64,000 bases of DNA from Bacteroidales bacterium (GTDB lineage Bacteria; Bacteroidota; Bacteroidia; Bacteroidales; UBA932), in assembly GCA_017437125.1 (NCBI GenBank), contig JAFSBV010000001.1, positions 186,001 to 250,000 of the forward strand, given 5' to 3'. The notes under the pieces are model-generated. The model was not told the origin of the DNA, made no database searches, and saw only the letters and a list, made by a program, of their open reading frames with translations. Position numbers and translations under genes: made by a program. Position 1 is the first letter of the stretch; each line of letters begins with the position of its first letter. Below are positions 15,323-22,920 of the stretch, piece by piece.

Positions 15323-15961
15323 ATGAACAGATTGTGGATCTATAGGATAGCTGTAGTTGTCCTTGCTGTCGGACTGGCAGCTGCACTTCTTGTCAGGAAG
15401 GATGGAAATGCTACTTCTGAAACCGATACTGCTCCTGTTGTGTCCGGCTGGAGGAATATCGAGCCTTCGGAGGTGGAAGACAATTTCGTGAAGCTTCTGC
15501 ATGAAAATATGGGACTTCTCACAATGGGAGATCATGGTCAGACTAATTCCATGACAATCGGATGGGGCACGTTCGGAACCTTGTGGAGCGTTCCTGTTTT
15601 CAATGTATATGTGTCGGAAGACCGATATTCGCATGGATTGATGGAGGCTTGTGAGACATATACGGTGTCCTTCCTCAGCAAGGAGCACAGGGATGATGTA
15701 ATATATCTTGGAACCCACTCCGGAAGGGAGGGGGACAAGATTTCGCAGACATCACTGACTCTGAAATATACCGATAGCGGCACTCCATATTTTGAGGAGG
15801 CCTTTCTGGTGATTGAATGCAGGAAACAGTACGGAGCTCCTTTCGATGCCTCTCGTCTGGGAGAGATACCTTCCGGCTTCTATGACAGGAGTCATGTGGG
15901 AATCCACTCTGCATATGTCGGTCAGATCATGCAGATCCTGGTGAATGACGATAACAGATGA
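15323..15961 (+). CDS. Flavin reductase-like FMN-binding protein with N-terminal anchor
   Basis: A 212-residue protein. Residues 5-24 (WIYRIAVVVLAVGLAAALLV) form a membrane anchor or uncleaved signal, so the domain is probably periplasmic. The rest resembles the split-barrel flavin reductase/flavoredoxin fold: NSMTIGWGTFGTLWSVPVFNVYV, then SFLSKEHRDDVIYLGTHSGREGDKI, with an acidic FLVIECRKQY strand later. Export of a flavoredoxin-like domain is not typical. The stop is 7 bp from the 3' end of the oppositely oriented tRNA-Gly gene. Confidence 0.78.
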   Translation: MNRLWIYRIAVVVLAVGLAAALLVRKDGNATSETDTAPVVSGWRNIEPSEVEDNFVKLLHENMGLLTMGDHGQTNSMTIGWGTFGTLWSVPVFNVYVSEDRYSHGLMEACETYTVSFLSKEHRDDVIYLGTHSGREGDKISQTSLTLKYTDSGTPYFEEAFLVIECRKQYGAPFDASRLGEIPSGFYDRSHVGIHSAYVGQIMQILVNDDNR

Positions 15962-15968
15962 TCGTTGA

Positions 15969-16039
15969 GCGGGTAACGGGGGTCGAACCCGCGGCCCTCG
16001 GCTTGGGAAGCCGATGCTCTACCACTGAGCTATACCCGC
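15969..16039 (-). tRNA. tRNA-Gly (anticodon CCC)
   Basis: On the minus strand a 71-nt cloverleaf runs from GCGGGTATAGCTCAG to the matching TACCCGC end, giving a 7-bp acceptor stem. The D-arm is AGCTCAGTGGTAGAGC. The anticodon arm is TCGGC-TTCCCAA-GCCGA, with anticodon CCC reading GGG (Gly). The T-arm is GCGGG-TTCGACC-CCCGT. CCA is not encoded. Confidence 0.95.
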
Positions 16040-16067
16040 AGAAATCTATGCAAATATTGCTATTTGT

Positions 16068-16100
16068 CGGCTGGAATGCAATTTTCCAGCCGTTTTTTTT
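16068..16100 (+). terminator. Rho-independent terminator
   Basis: CGGCTGGAA (16068-16076) pairs with TTCCAGCCG (16084-16092) over a 7-nt loop, followed by eight Ts. On the plus strand it would end the phosphorylase-flavin reductase transcript after that transcript has crossed the tRNA gene in antisense. Confidence 0.85.
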
Positions 16101-16429
16101 GTCAGAATTCCGTGACTCTTGTCCGAATTCCCAGACACTTTGCCACGAAGTCCATATCAAGGGCATCTTTTCTGCTTCGTGGCTGGAATCTTCAGTTTTC
16201 CGTGAAAATACTGCCACGAAGTACACGAGAGGAGGGATATAGAGCCCGTCTGCAGAGAATTTAACAAAAAATTATTGAACCTTCTGATTGCCTGAAAGTT
16301 GAAAAAATGTTACTGAAAAGCCCTGATGTGCTTACGGTTTGTAAGGGATATTGTCTATATGCTTTGAATTGAAGTAGATAGAATAAAATCTTAATAAATT
16401 GTTTTAAAATGAGTTATAAAAATTTTGTG

Positions 16430-16437
16430 TATATTTG
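16430..16437 (+). promoter_or_regulatory. -7 box of the winged-helix gene
   Basis: TATATTTG matches TAnnTTTG. It gives a leader of about 65 nt before the ATG at 16510, longer than for most genes here. Confidence 0.55.
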
Positions 16438-16509
16438 CACCCGAAAAGTTAGTAAGTGAGTATGGCAGCGATGCCGTAAGTAGTTACAAATTTAAATTGA
16501 TTAATTGTT

Positions 16510-16725
16510 ATGGAAATCAACAACATCGGAAACAATGCTGGCGTTATATGGAATGTACTTAACGCAAATGGTAAGATGACAGAGACTAAGCTTAAGAAGG
16601 AGTCAGGTCTCGGCAGCGCAGAGTTCTACACAGCTCTCGGCTGGCTTGCTCGCGAGGGCAAGATCAACACCGAGGTAGAGGTAAAGGGCTCAAAGTCTTG
16701 CGAGTACTACTCACTCAACGCCTAA
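16510..16725 (+). CDS. Small winged-helix protein (DUF2582-like)
   Basis: A 71-residue protein that is a single winged helix: NNAGVIWNVLNANGKMTETKLKKESGLGSAEFYTALGWLAREGKI, then a short wing with VEVKGSKSCEYYSL. This matches my memory of DUF2582, a Bacteroidota/archaeal winged-helix family of unknown role. Codon choice (GGC/CTC/AAG-rich, few rare codons), a strong promoter box and a long leader suggest high expression. It could be a nucleoid-associated or regulatory protein (inference). Confidence 0.8.
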   Translation: MEINNIGNNAGVIWNVLNANGKMTETKLKKESGLGSAEFYTALGWLAREGKINTEVEVKGSKSCEYYSLNA

Positions 16726-16733
16726 TTGAAATC

Positions 16734-16760
16734 AAGGGGACTGTCAAAGTCCCCTTTTTT
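16734..16760 (+). terminator. Rho-independent terminator of the winged-helix gene
   Basis: GGGGACT (16736-16742) pairs with AGTCCCC (16748-16754) over GTCAA, followed by six Ts. It starts 8 bp after the stop and reaches the end of the convergent MFS gene. Confidence 0.88.
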
Positions 16761-18147
16761 ATTCCATCTCCTTGATCTCATCCAGCACGGTTGAGGCTTT
16801 TTCGTAGCCGTCTGCCGGAGCCTTCCATATGGTGGCGATGACGATACATCCGATGAGACCGAAGATGACTGCGACGAGGAAAACGGAGTTCCAGCCGAAT
16901 CTGTCAGCGAGATAACCGAAGCCGATGCCGGCGATTGTTGTGGCGGCATATCCGAATATGCCGAGGATTCCGTTAGCTGTGGCACATGCTCTCTTTGTGG
17001 CCTGCTGGGATGCGGCGACGCCGAGAAGGGCCTGAGGACCATATACGAAGAAAGCGGAAAGGCATATCAGAAGGGCACTGACGAACCAGTGTGCCGACTG
17101 CGGGGTCTTCCAGAACAGGAAGAAGCAGAGTGTCGCTCCGATTGTGCATATGAGGCATGTCCTCTGGGCCTTGTTCTGCATGAACTTGTCGGTGAACCAT
17201 CCGGCAACCAGAGTTCCGAGGACGCCACCAGCCAGTTCGGACATGGCAACGATATTTGCGGACATCGCAATTTCGAATCCTTTATATTGGGTGAGGAAGG
17301 ATGTGCCCCATTCCAGAATCGTGAACCTTATCACATAGATGCAGAAGTTGGATAATGCGAGAATCCAGATTATCGGATTGCGGAATACGAGCCTGCTGAG
17401 GAAATGATTGTAAGCCTTGCCTGTAAGCTGTTTTTCCGGTTCGCCGGCATGTCCTTCCGATTTGTGGTCCATCTCTTCCACTTCCGGAAGGCCTACGGAT
17501 GAAGGCGTGTCTCTAAGGGTAAGGAACACCACGACAGCTCCCACAAGTGCTATGGCTGCAGGTATGGCGAAGCAGAGGTTCCATGCCGACATTCCGAACT
17601 TTGACAGAAGCCATCCGCAGAGGGCGATCACCACTCCGGCTCCTATCGAATGTGAGGCATTCCAGATCGATTGCTTGGTGGCAAGCTCCGAAGGCCTGAA
17701 CCAATGTGCCATCAGGCTGGCGCATGGGGGATATCCCATACCATGTATATATCCGTTCACTACCCACAGAGAGCCTATCAGATAGACCAGTCCCATTGTA
17801 GCCTTGCCTTCAGCGTCAAGAAGGTTGAACATGCCATCCAGCTTCGGACTGAATGCGATGGCGAAGTTTACGACAGCAGATAGGATCAGTCCTCCTGCAA
17901 GAAGCTTCCTGCGGCTGCATCGGTCGGCAATGAATCCGTTCACGAATCTTGACAGACCGTAAATTATTCCATTGAGAGTGATGAAGATACCGAGCTGCAG
18001 TTTCGTGATTCCGAGTTCTTCCTGCATGGCCGGGAGTGCCGCACTGAAGTTCTTTCTGAGGAAATAATACAGGATATATGCTATCATGAGGACTATCAGC
18101 GTCCTCCACTGCCAGTAGTTGTATTTCTTTCTGATCTGCTGATCCAT
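16759..18147 (-). CDS. MFS organophosphate:phosphate antiporter (GlpT/UhpT-like)
   Basis: A 462-residue, 12-helix inner-membrane transporter of the OPA family. RKNFSAALPAMQEELGITKLQLGIF (about 31-55) and SRFVNGFIADRCSRRKLLAGG hold the family motif after helix 2. NGYIHGMGYPPCASLMAHWFRPSELATKQSIWNASHSIG (about 128-166) is the OPA signature, as in GlpT (GWPP...HWF...WN.SHN.GG). The substrate is probably glycerol-3-phosphate or a sugar phosphate. It has its own promoter box at 18173-18180 and is separated from GH67 by a strong terminator, so it is not part of the xylan operon despite being next to it. Confidence 0.88.
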   Translation of the reverse strand: MDQQIRKKYNYWQWRTLIVLMIAYILYYFLRKNFSAALPAMQEELGITKLQLGIFITLNGIIYGLSRFVNGFIADRCSRRKLLAGGLILSAVVNFAIAFSPKLDGMFNLLDAEGKATMGLVYLIGSLWVVNGYIHGMGYPPCASLMAHWFRPSELATKQSIWNASHSIGAGVVIALCGWLLSKFGMSAWNLCFAIPAAIALVGAVVVFLTLRDTPSSVGLPEVEEMDHKSEGHAGEPEKQLTGKAYNHFLSRLVFRNPIIWILALSNFCIYVIRFTILEWGTSFLTQYKGFEIAMSANIVAMSELAGGVLGTLVAGWFTDKFMQNKAQRTCLICTIGATLCFFLFWKTPQSAHWFVSALLICLSAFFVYGPQALLGVAASQQATKRACATANGILGIFGYAATTIAGIGFGYLADRFGWNSVFLVAVIFGLIGCIVIATIWKAPADGYEKASTVLDEIKEME

Positions 18148-18172
18148 TTCTGTAATAGTTTTATTCGGAATA

Positions 18173-18180
18173 CAAAATTA
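18173..18180 (-). promoter_or_regulatory. -7 box of the OPA transporter
   Basis: TAATTTTG on the minus strand matches TAnnTTTG, 25 bp before the ATG at 18147 and directly after the GH67 terminator. Confidence 0.55.
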
Positions 18181-18183
18181 ATA

Positions 18184-18255
18184 AAAAAACCATTCCGTCA
18201 GTTATGGAAGCATTTCCCTTTCTTTCTGCTTCCGGAACTGACGGAATGGTTTTTT
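18184..18255 (-). terminator. Large hairpin terminator of the symporter-GH43-GH67 operon
   Basis: AAAAAACCATTCCGTCAGTT (18184-18203) is perfectly repeated in inverse at 18236-18255. An inner 7-bp stem, GGAAGCA (18206-18212) with TGCTTCC (18227-18233), extends it. On the minus strand the hairpin ends in six Ts and lies just after the GH67 stop at 18265. The A/T arms make it work in both directions. Confidence 0.9.
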
Positions 18256-18264
18256 CAAAATGAC

Positions 18265-20217
18265 TTAATTATGGTGAGTCATATTCAGCTTGATCTTCTT
18301 GAGCTCTTCGAGCGGCCTCTCCGGCTGTTCTACATCTGAAGGAACAGGAAGACCTGAGAATTCACCGAAATACTGAACGCAGGCGTCGCGCCACCAACGG
18401 GCATCGCTCTCCTGGATTTCGAGCTTCGCACGTACTGCTTCCCAGCGCTCAGGATCGACATATGGCTTTGCATTCTCCCAGACTGTCTGGTACTCGCGGA
18501 CTTTCTTGATGCCCCTGTCATATCTGTGGCATATCTCATCCCACAACGTCCTTCCGGATGACATCTGATATGTCCAAGGAACATGATGGAACCAGAGGAT
18601 AAGGTCTTCAGGACAGGTCTCGAGCGAATCATACATTGAAGCCAGAGGCTCATGATAATGATTCACATTTCCGCTGCCCTTACGGGTTCTGTCAAAGCCT
18701 ACACCTTCTGCATCGGCCTTGTGATAATACTTAGGAAGCCAGTCTGCACGTGCTCCAGGAATGTCGCACCATGGCTCAGGACCATAATGATGGCCCCATG
18801 CGAATATGTGATGGAAGCCAAGCGGCATCATGTAGTCAACAGCTGCCTCTCTTGAAGTCATCATCATGTCAAGTACCGGCTCGACGAATTCCGGCTTGTC
18901 TGTGAATGTCTGGACGATCCACTCCTCGGCGATTTCCTCAGCAGTGAGATCGACATTCCATGCCATTCGGCCGAATCCGTACCAAGATGACTGGGCGAAA
19001 TGATGACCGCACCAGTTTTCGTCACGTCCGATATTCGCGACACCGGCTATGGCTGTTGTCTTATATACCTCAGGATAAGTCTTTCCTGTAGTGATGTCGG
19101 CAATTGTCGATCCTTCTCCTTCGCAATATGTGTCGCTGTCAAGACATTCCTTGAAAAGAGGAATAAGATAAACGAGATGGTTCGAGAATCCGAGATATTC
19201 CTGTGTGATCTGGAATTCGGCCATAAGCTGTGTCTCAGGCATCTGACCGAACAGCGGGCTGAAAGGCTCGCGCGGCTGGAAATCAACGGGACCGTTCTTT
19301 ATCTGAACAAGGACATTGTCCCTGAACTGACCGTCCAGAGGCTGGAACTCCTCTGATGCCTGGTTTGCCCTGTCCGGGCTCTTTGGAGAATATACGAATG
19401 CACGCCACATCACTATGCCGTCATAAGGCTTGAGGGCGTCTGCGAGCATGTTCGCACCGTCTGCATGAGTCCTTCCGAAGTCCTGAGGGCCTGGAAGACC
19501 TTCCGAGTTGGCCTTCACGAGAAAACCTCCGAAATCAGGTATGAGACTATATATCTCTGCGACTTTTTCTGCCCACCATTCGCGAACTTCCGGAACAAGA
19601 GGATCAGATGTCTCGAGTCCGCCAAGGGCTGCTGGTGATGAAAAGTTCACTGATAGATAGACATGGATGCCGTATGGGCGCATGATGTCCGCAATTTCAG
19701 CCACTCTTTCAAGATAATCCCTGCGAAGCATCTCCGGAGTGGCGTTCACATTGTTGAGGACGCTTCCGTTTATTCCTATAGAAGCATTGAGACGTGAATA
19801 TTCCTTGATGAGCTCTACAGGAACGGGTTCTCCCCAATGCCATATGGACCATCCGGCATATCCTCTTTCGACCGTGTTGTCGAGGTTGTCCCAATGATTC
19901 AATATCCTTCTTTCGTATGAAGGCTCTTCGCGTATATCAAGTCTGCCTCCCGCCTTTCCTGTCCTTTCGAGACGCTGGAGGGCATATGTTCCGTACATGG
20001 CACCGATCTCTGTCTTAGCCATGATAGTCCTTCCTTCCGGAAGATCCCTGATTATGAATCCGTCGTTCCTGAGATCGAGGGACTCGTCAATCCTGATGTC
20101 CGCTTTGACTTCAGGAGTTCCTTCAGGGAGCCATAAAGCATTACCATTATCAGCTGGCTTGCTGCAGCTGATAATGGTAAGCAAAATAAATATGAGATAC
20201 ACACTAACCTTATTCAT
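18265..20217 (-). CDS. GH67 alpha-glucuronidase, lipoprotein
   Basis: Removes (4-O-methyl)glucuronic acid from the non-reducing-end xylose of xylo-oligosaccharides. The start at 20217 gives MNKVSVYLIFILLTIISC with lipobox Cys18 and an ATGAATAA overlap with the GH43 stop; the frame is open to 20268 but would extend into GH43. Catalytic elements fit GH67: the acid Glu in VKANSEGLPGPQDFGRTHADG, the Asp in NGPVDFQPREPFSPLFGQMP, and the Glu in MAEFQITQEYLGFS. Length is 650 residues, slightly short of the usual 700 or so. It probably sits in the periplasm or on a membrane. It is the last gene of a symporter-GH43-GH67 operon ended by the 18184-18255 hairpin. Confidence 0.95.
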   Translation of the reverse strand: MNKVSVYLIFILLTIISCSKPADNGNALWLPEGTPEVKADIRIDESLDLRNDGFIIRDLPEGRTIMAKTEIGAMYGTYALQRLERTGKAGGRLDIREEPSYERRILNHWDNLDNTVERGYAGWSIWHWGEPVPVELIKEYSRLNASIGINGSVLNNVNATPEMLRRDYLERVAEIADIMRPYGIHVYLSVNFSSPAALGGLETSDPLVPEVREWWAEKVAEIYSLIPDFGGFLVKANSEGLPGPQDFGRTHADGANMLADALKPYDGIVMWRAFVYSPKSPDRANQASEEFQPLDGQFRDNVLVQIKNGPVDFQPREPFSPLFGQMPETQLMAEFQITQEYLGFSNHLVYLIPLFKECLDSDTYCEGEGSTIADITTGKTYPEVYKTTAIAGVANIGRDENWCGHHFAQSSWYGFGRMAWNVDLTAEEIAEEWIVQTFTDKPEFVEPVLDMMMTSREAAVDYMMPLGFHHIFAWGHHYGPEPWCDIPGARADWLPKYYHKADAEGVGFDRTRKGSGNVNHYHEPLASMYDSLETCPEDLILWFHHVPWTYQMSSGRTLWDEICHRYDRGIKKVREYQTVWENAKPYVDPERWEAVRAKLEIQESDARWWRDACVQYFGEFSGLPVPSDVEQPERPLEELKKIKLNMTHHN

Positions 20218-21187
20218 CAATACCTTCGATTGGCTGGATTGTACCGTCTTCGTTGTATTTGAGTTCACAAACCTTGAGGCTTCTGAGCCATGTCTTTCCG
20301 CCTGAAGGAACGCTGTCGTGGTGGAAGAGCCACCATTTTCCGTTGTACTCTACGATTGAGTGGTGAGTAGTCCAACCTACTACCGGAGTCATGATTACGC
20401 CTGCGTATGTGAATGGTCCGTAAGGATTGTCACCGATAGCGTGGCAAAGGTAGTGAGTGTCACCTGTCGAGTATGAAAGATAGTACTTTCCATTATACTT
20501 GTGCATCCATGATGCCTCAAAGAATCTGTAAGGATTGTCTGCTGTAAGAGGGTTTCCTTCCTTGTCAAGGATAACGACTGGCTTTGGCTCCTCTGCGAAT
20601 CCGAGCATATCCTCGCTCAAACGAACAACGCGGCTTGGAAGAGCTGGCTCCTTTCCTTCTGGAAGATAAGCACTCTCAAGAGCCTTGTTGTCCTTGTAAC
20701 GCTGAAGCTGGCCACCCCAGAGACCTCCGAAGTAAAGATAGTACTCTCCGTTTTCTTCGAAGACTGCATAGTCGATACTGTAGCTGCCTCTTACAGGATC
20801 CGGCTGTGGAATGAAAGGTCCTTCCGGCTTGTCGCTGATCGCAACACCGAGACGGAAGATGTCGTTTCTGTCCTTGAGAGGGAAGTACATGTAGTACTTG
20901 CCGTCCTTTCTTGCAACCTCGCAGTCCCAAAGCTGGCGTCCGGCCCATGGAATGTCGGCAACGTCCAGAACCTTGCCGTGGTCAGTTACTTCTGCTGTCA
21001 TCGGATCGCCCTCAAGGCTCAATACATGGTAATCCTTCATGTTGAAGTGGTCACCGTTGTCGTTCTCGACGAAGTCCTCCGGTTCCCAGTCGTGTGATGG
21101 ATAGATATAAAGTCTGCCGTCCCATACATGTACGGATGGGTCTGCCATATAGTCCCATGGACAAAGATAACGTTTTGGAGTTTTCAT
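20210..21187 (-). CDS. GH43 beta-xylosidase/arabinofuranosidase, cytoplasmic
   Basis: A 325-residue five-blade beta-propeller with no signal peptide, so it acts in the cytoplasm on imported oligosaccharides. The catalytic base Asp16 is in YMADPSVHVW, the pKa-tuning Asp in YSIDYAVFEENGEYYLYFGG (about 139) and the acid Glu in YRFFEASWMHKYNGKYYLSYS (about 222). DTHYLCHAIGDNPYGPF and WTTHHSIVEYNGKWWLFHHD are typical of the GH43_1-like xylosidases found next to GPH symporters in Bacteroidota. It follows the symporter by 26 bp and overlaps GH67 by 8 bp. Xylosidase is the more likely activity given GH67, GH10 and UxuA nearby. Confidence 0.92.
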   Translation of the reverse strand: MKTPKRYLCPWDYMADPSVHVWDGRLYIYPSHDWEPEDFVENDNGDHFNMKDYHVLSLEGDPMTAEVTDHGKVLDVADIPWAGRQLWDCEVARKDGKYYMYFPLKDRNDIFRLGVAISDKPEGPFIPQPDPVRGSYSIDYAVFEENGEYYLYFGGLWGGQLQRYKDNKALESAYLPEGKEPALPSRVVRLSEDMLGFAEEPKPVVILDKEGNPLTADNPYRFFEASWMHKYNGKYYLSYSTGDTHYLCHAIGDNPYGPFTYAGVIMTPVVGWTTHHSIVEYNGKWWLFHHDSVPSGGKTWLRSLKVCELKYNEDGTIQPIEGIDE

Positions 21188-21213
21188 TTTTGTTCTGTTA
21201 TTAAGTTATGTGA

Positions 21214-22632
21214 TTATGCGTTTTTTGCCCTTGCCTCGATCTCCATGTTGATCTTGTCGATCACGTCATCCTCAAGCTCATACTTCGAGATGATGAACAT
21301 GGCGACGAAGAGAAGTGCTGCCGGAATCACGCATACGAGCCAGAGGATACCCTGCTCTGCGAGAGCTGTCTGCTGCGGAAGCTCTGCGTTGAATCCTACC
21401 AATGAAAGCACGAGTCCTGGAACAACTCCTCCGAGAGCCATACCGGCCTTGAAGAAGATACCTGTCAGTGCGTTCACGATACCTGCAATACGTCTTCCTG
21501 ATGTGTATTCACCATAAGAAACCACCTCAGGAACAAGTGCCCACATGTAGCCTGTTGCCACGATGATACCAGTACTCTTCACGAACTGTGCGATGCAGAG
21601 AAGCCAGAACTGCTTCAAAGCCTCCACCTGTACGAAGATGTACATCATCGCCATACCAACGACAGCTGTTCCGAGGAAGAGGTAGAACATGCCCTTCTTT
21701 CCGATCTTGCGCTTGATGGCAGGAACGAGAGGCATGAATATGAATGCAGGGATAGTGCCGAGCCACATGAATGCTGTGGTCATCACAGGTGTCGCACCTA
21801 CATTATAGTTCATGAAATATGCGTCTGCCGCATTTCCGATACTCATCATTGCGAATGCTGTGATGAAGAAGAATGCGAGGACTCTCAACGGACGGTTGCG
21901 GAGGAACTCCATCCAGAGGTCGCTGACCTTCACGTTCTCAGATTCCTTGGCATCCATCACGACTCTTTCCTTGCACTGTGAGAAGCAGAATATGAGCAAT
22001 GCGAGGCCTGCGAGAGCGAATATGGCCATTGTTATGAACCATGCAGATGCTGATTCAGGCTTGTCTGTGATGGCTGTTCCGTCTGCTGCTACAGGAGCGA
22101 AGATGGCGATGACCATAGGGAGCGACTTCACGATAAGCGCACCGAGGTTAGCCATGAACATACGTGTTGAAGTGAGGATTGTGATTTCCTCTGTGTCTCT
22201 GGTAAGCGATGAGTTGAGTGCTCCGTATGGTACGTTTACCAATGTGTAGCACATGCTCATTCCCACATATGTGATATATGCATATATAAGTGAGCCGCTG
22301 AACTGGTTCCAGAAGCAGAGGATTGCAAGACCTACGAGAGGAATACCGCCTAAGATAAGCCACGAACGGTATTTTCCCCACTTAGGGTTGCCCTTGTCAA
22401 CAAATGCACCTACGATCGGGTCCCATAATACGTCAACGAGGCGTACGATGAGGAACATGAGGGCTGCCGATCCCGGACTTAAGCCGTAAACGTTGGTGTA
22501 AAAGAAGAGAAGCCAGATGCTGACGGTCTGGTAAATCAGGTTCTGCGCCATGTCTCCGGCACCGAATCCGATCCTCTGGAGCCATGAAAGCTTGTAGAAG
22601 CCTTTCGCTTCGTTTGCAGTGTTGTTTGCCAT
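21214..22632 (-). CDS. GPH-family sugar:cation symporter (xyloside transporter)
   Basis: A 472-residue, 12-helix inner-membrane transporter of the glycoside-pentoside-hexuronide family. The N-terminus YKLSWLQRIGFGAGDMAQNLIYQTVSIWLLFFYTNVYGL (about 12-50) and RLVDVLWDPIVGAFVDKGNPKWGKYRSWLI (about 63-92) are the family signatures, as is VPYGALNSSLTRDTEEI (about 132-148). MALGGVVPGLVLSLVGF is the usual late segment. It probably brings short xylo-oligosaccharides into the cell for the co-transcribed GH43. It is the first gene of its operon; a promoter box lies at 22670-22677. Confidence 0.93.
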   Translation of the reverse strand: MANNTANEAKGFYKLSWLQRIGFGAGDMAQNLIYQTVSIWLLFFYTNVYGLSPGSAALMFLIVRLVDVLWDPIVGAFVDKGNPKWGKYRSWLILGGIPLVGLAILCFWNQFSGSLIYAYITYVGMSMCYTLVNVPYGALNSSLTRDTEEITILTSTRMFMANLGALIVKSLPMVIAIFAPVAADGTAITDKPESASAWFITMAIFALAGLALLIFCFSQCKERVVMDAKESENVKVSDLWMEFLRNRPLRVLAFFFITAFAMMSIGNAADAYFMNYNVGATPVMTTAFMWLGTIPAFIFMPLVPAIKRKIGKKGMFYLFLGTAVVGMAMMYIFVQVEALKQFWLLCIAQFVKSTGIIVATGYMWALVPEVVSYGEYTSGRRIAGIVNALTGIFFKAGMALGGVVPGLVLSLVGFNAELPQQTALAEQGILWLVCVIPAALLFVAMFIISKYELEDDVIDKINMEIEARAKNA

Positions 22633-22669
22633 GTGTTATTGTTTTAGTGGTTATTGCAGTTAATCTTTA

Positions 22670-22677
22670 CAAAGTTA
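22670..22677 (-). promoter_or_regulatory. -7 box of the symporter-GH43-GH67 operon
   Basis: TAACTTTG on the minus strand matches TAnnTTTG, 37 bp before the ATG at 22632. Confidence 0.6.
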
Positions 22678-22868
22678 GTGAAATAATGCTGAATTGTATT
22701 GTACTTACTTGTTCATTTGTTTCATCTTTTATAATTAGCGTGTCAAAATGATTACATATTCTGTCAAAAATGAAACATCGGTATCATCGTGTGGACTCCT
22801 GTCGGATTCTATGTATAAAAATAGGATGTTTTGAGGCTCAAATCCGATGAAATCTCGAAATAGAATGT

Positions 22869-22876
22869 TATATTTG
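22869..22876 (+). promoter_or_regulatory. -7 box of transketolase
   Basis: TATATTTG matches TAnnTTTG, 44 bp before the ATG at 22921. Confidence 0.6.
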
Positions 22877-22920
22877 TACGATTTTGAATAAGACGAAATC
22901 TAACACACATAAATATTATC

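Larger units (their letters stand above)
16040..16509. other. 470-bp non-coding stretch with small repeats, terminator and promoter
   Basis: No credible gene. From left to right it holds a terminator (16068-16100), a GAATTCC doublet near 16107-16130, and GCCACGAAGT at 16142-16151 and 16213-16222 with the inverted copy CTTCGTGGC at 16175-16183. GGCTGGAAT occurs at 16069-16077 and again at 16181-16189. An AT-rich leader then carries a promoter box (16430-16437) and a small GGCA-GCGA-TGCC hairpin near 16464-16475, ahead of the winged-helix gene. The repeats look like decayed debris, but I cannot name an element. Confidence 0.5.
22633..22920. other. Divergent promoter region between the symporter operon and transketolase
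   Basis: About 290 bp, AT-rich, with no small gene. It holds the minus-strand box at 22670-22677 and the plus-strand box at 22869-22876. Some 190 bp lie between them, more than promoters alone need, so binding sites for the nearby hybrid two-component regulator could be here. I see no clear dyad or direct repeat to point to. Confidence 0.5.

Noticed and set aside
15969..16300. tRNA-Gly as an attachment site of an integrated element
   Set aside because: No integrase nearby and no duplicated tRNA 3' end was found on either side.
16759..18147. OPA transporter as part of the xylan operon
   Set aside because: A 20-bp-stem terminator and a separate promoter box lie between it and GH67, and the OPA signature points to phosphorylated substrates.
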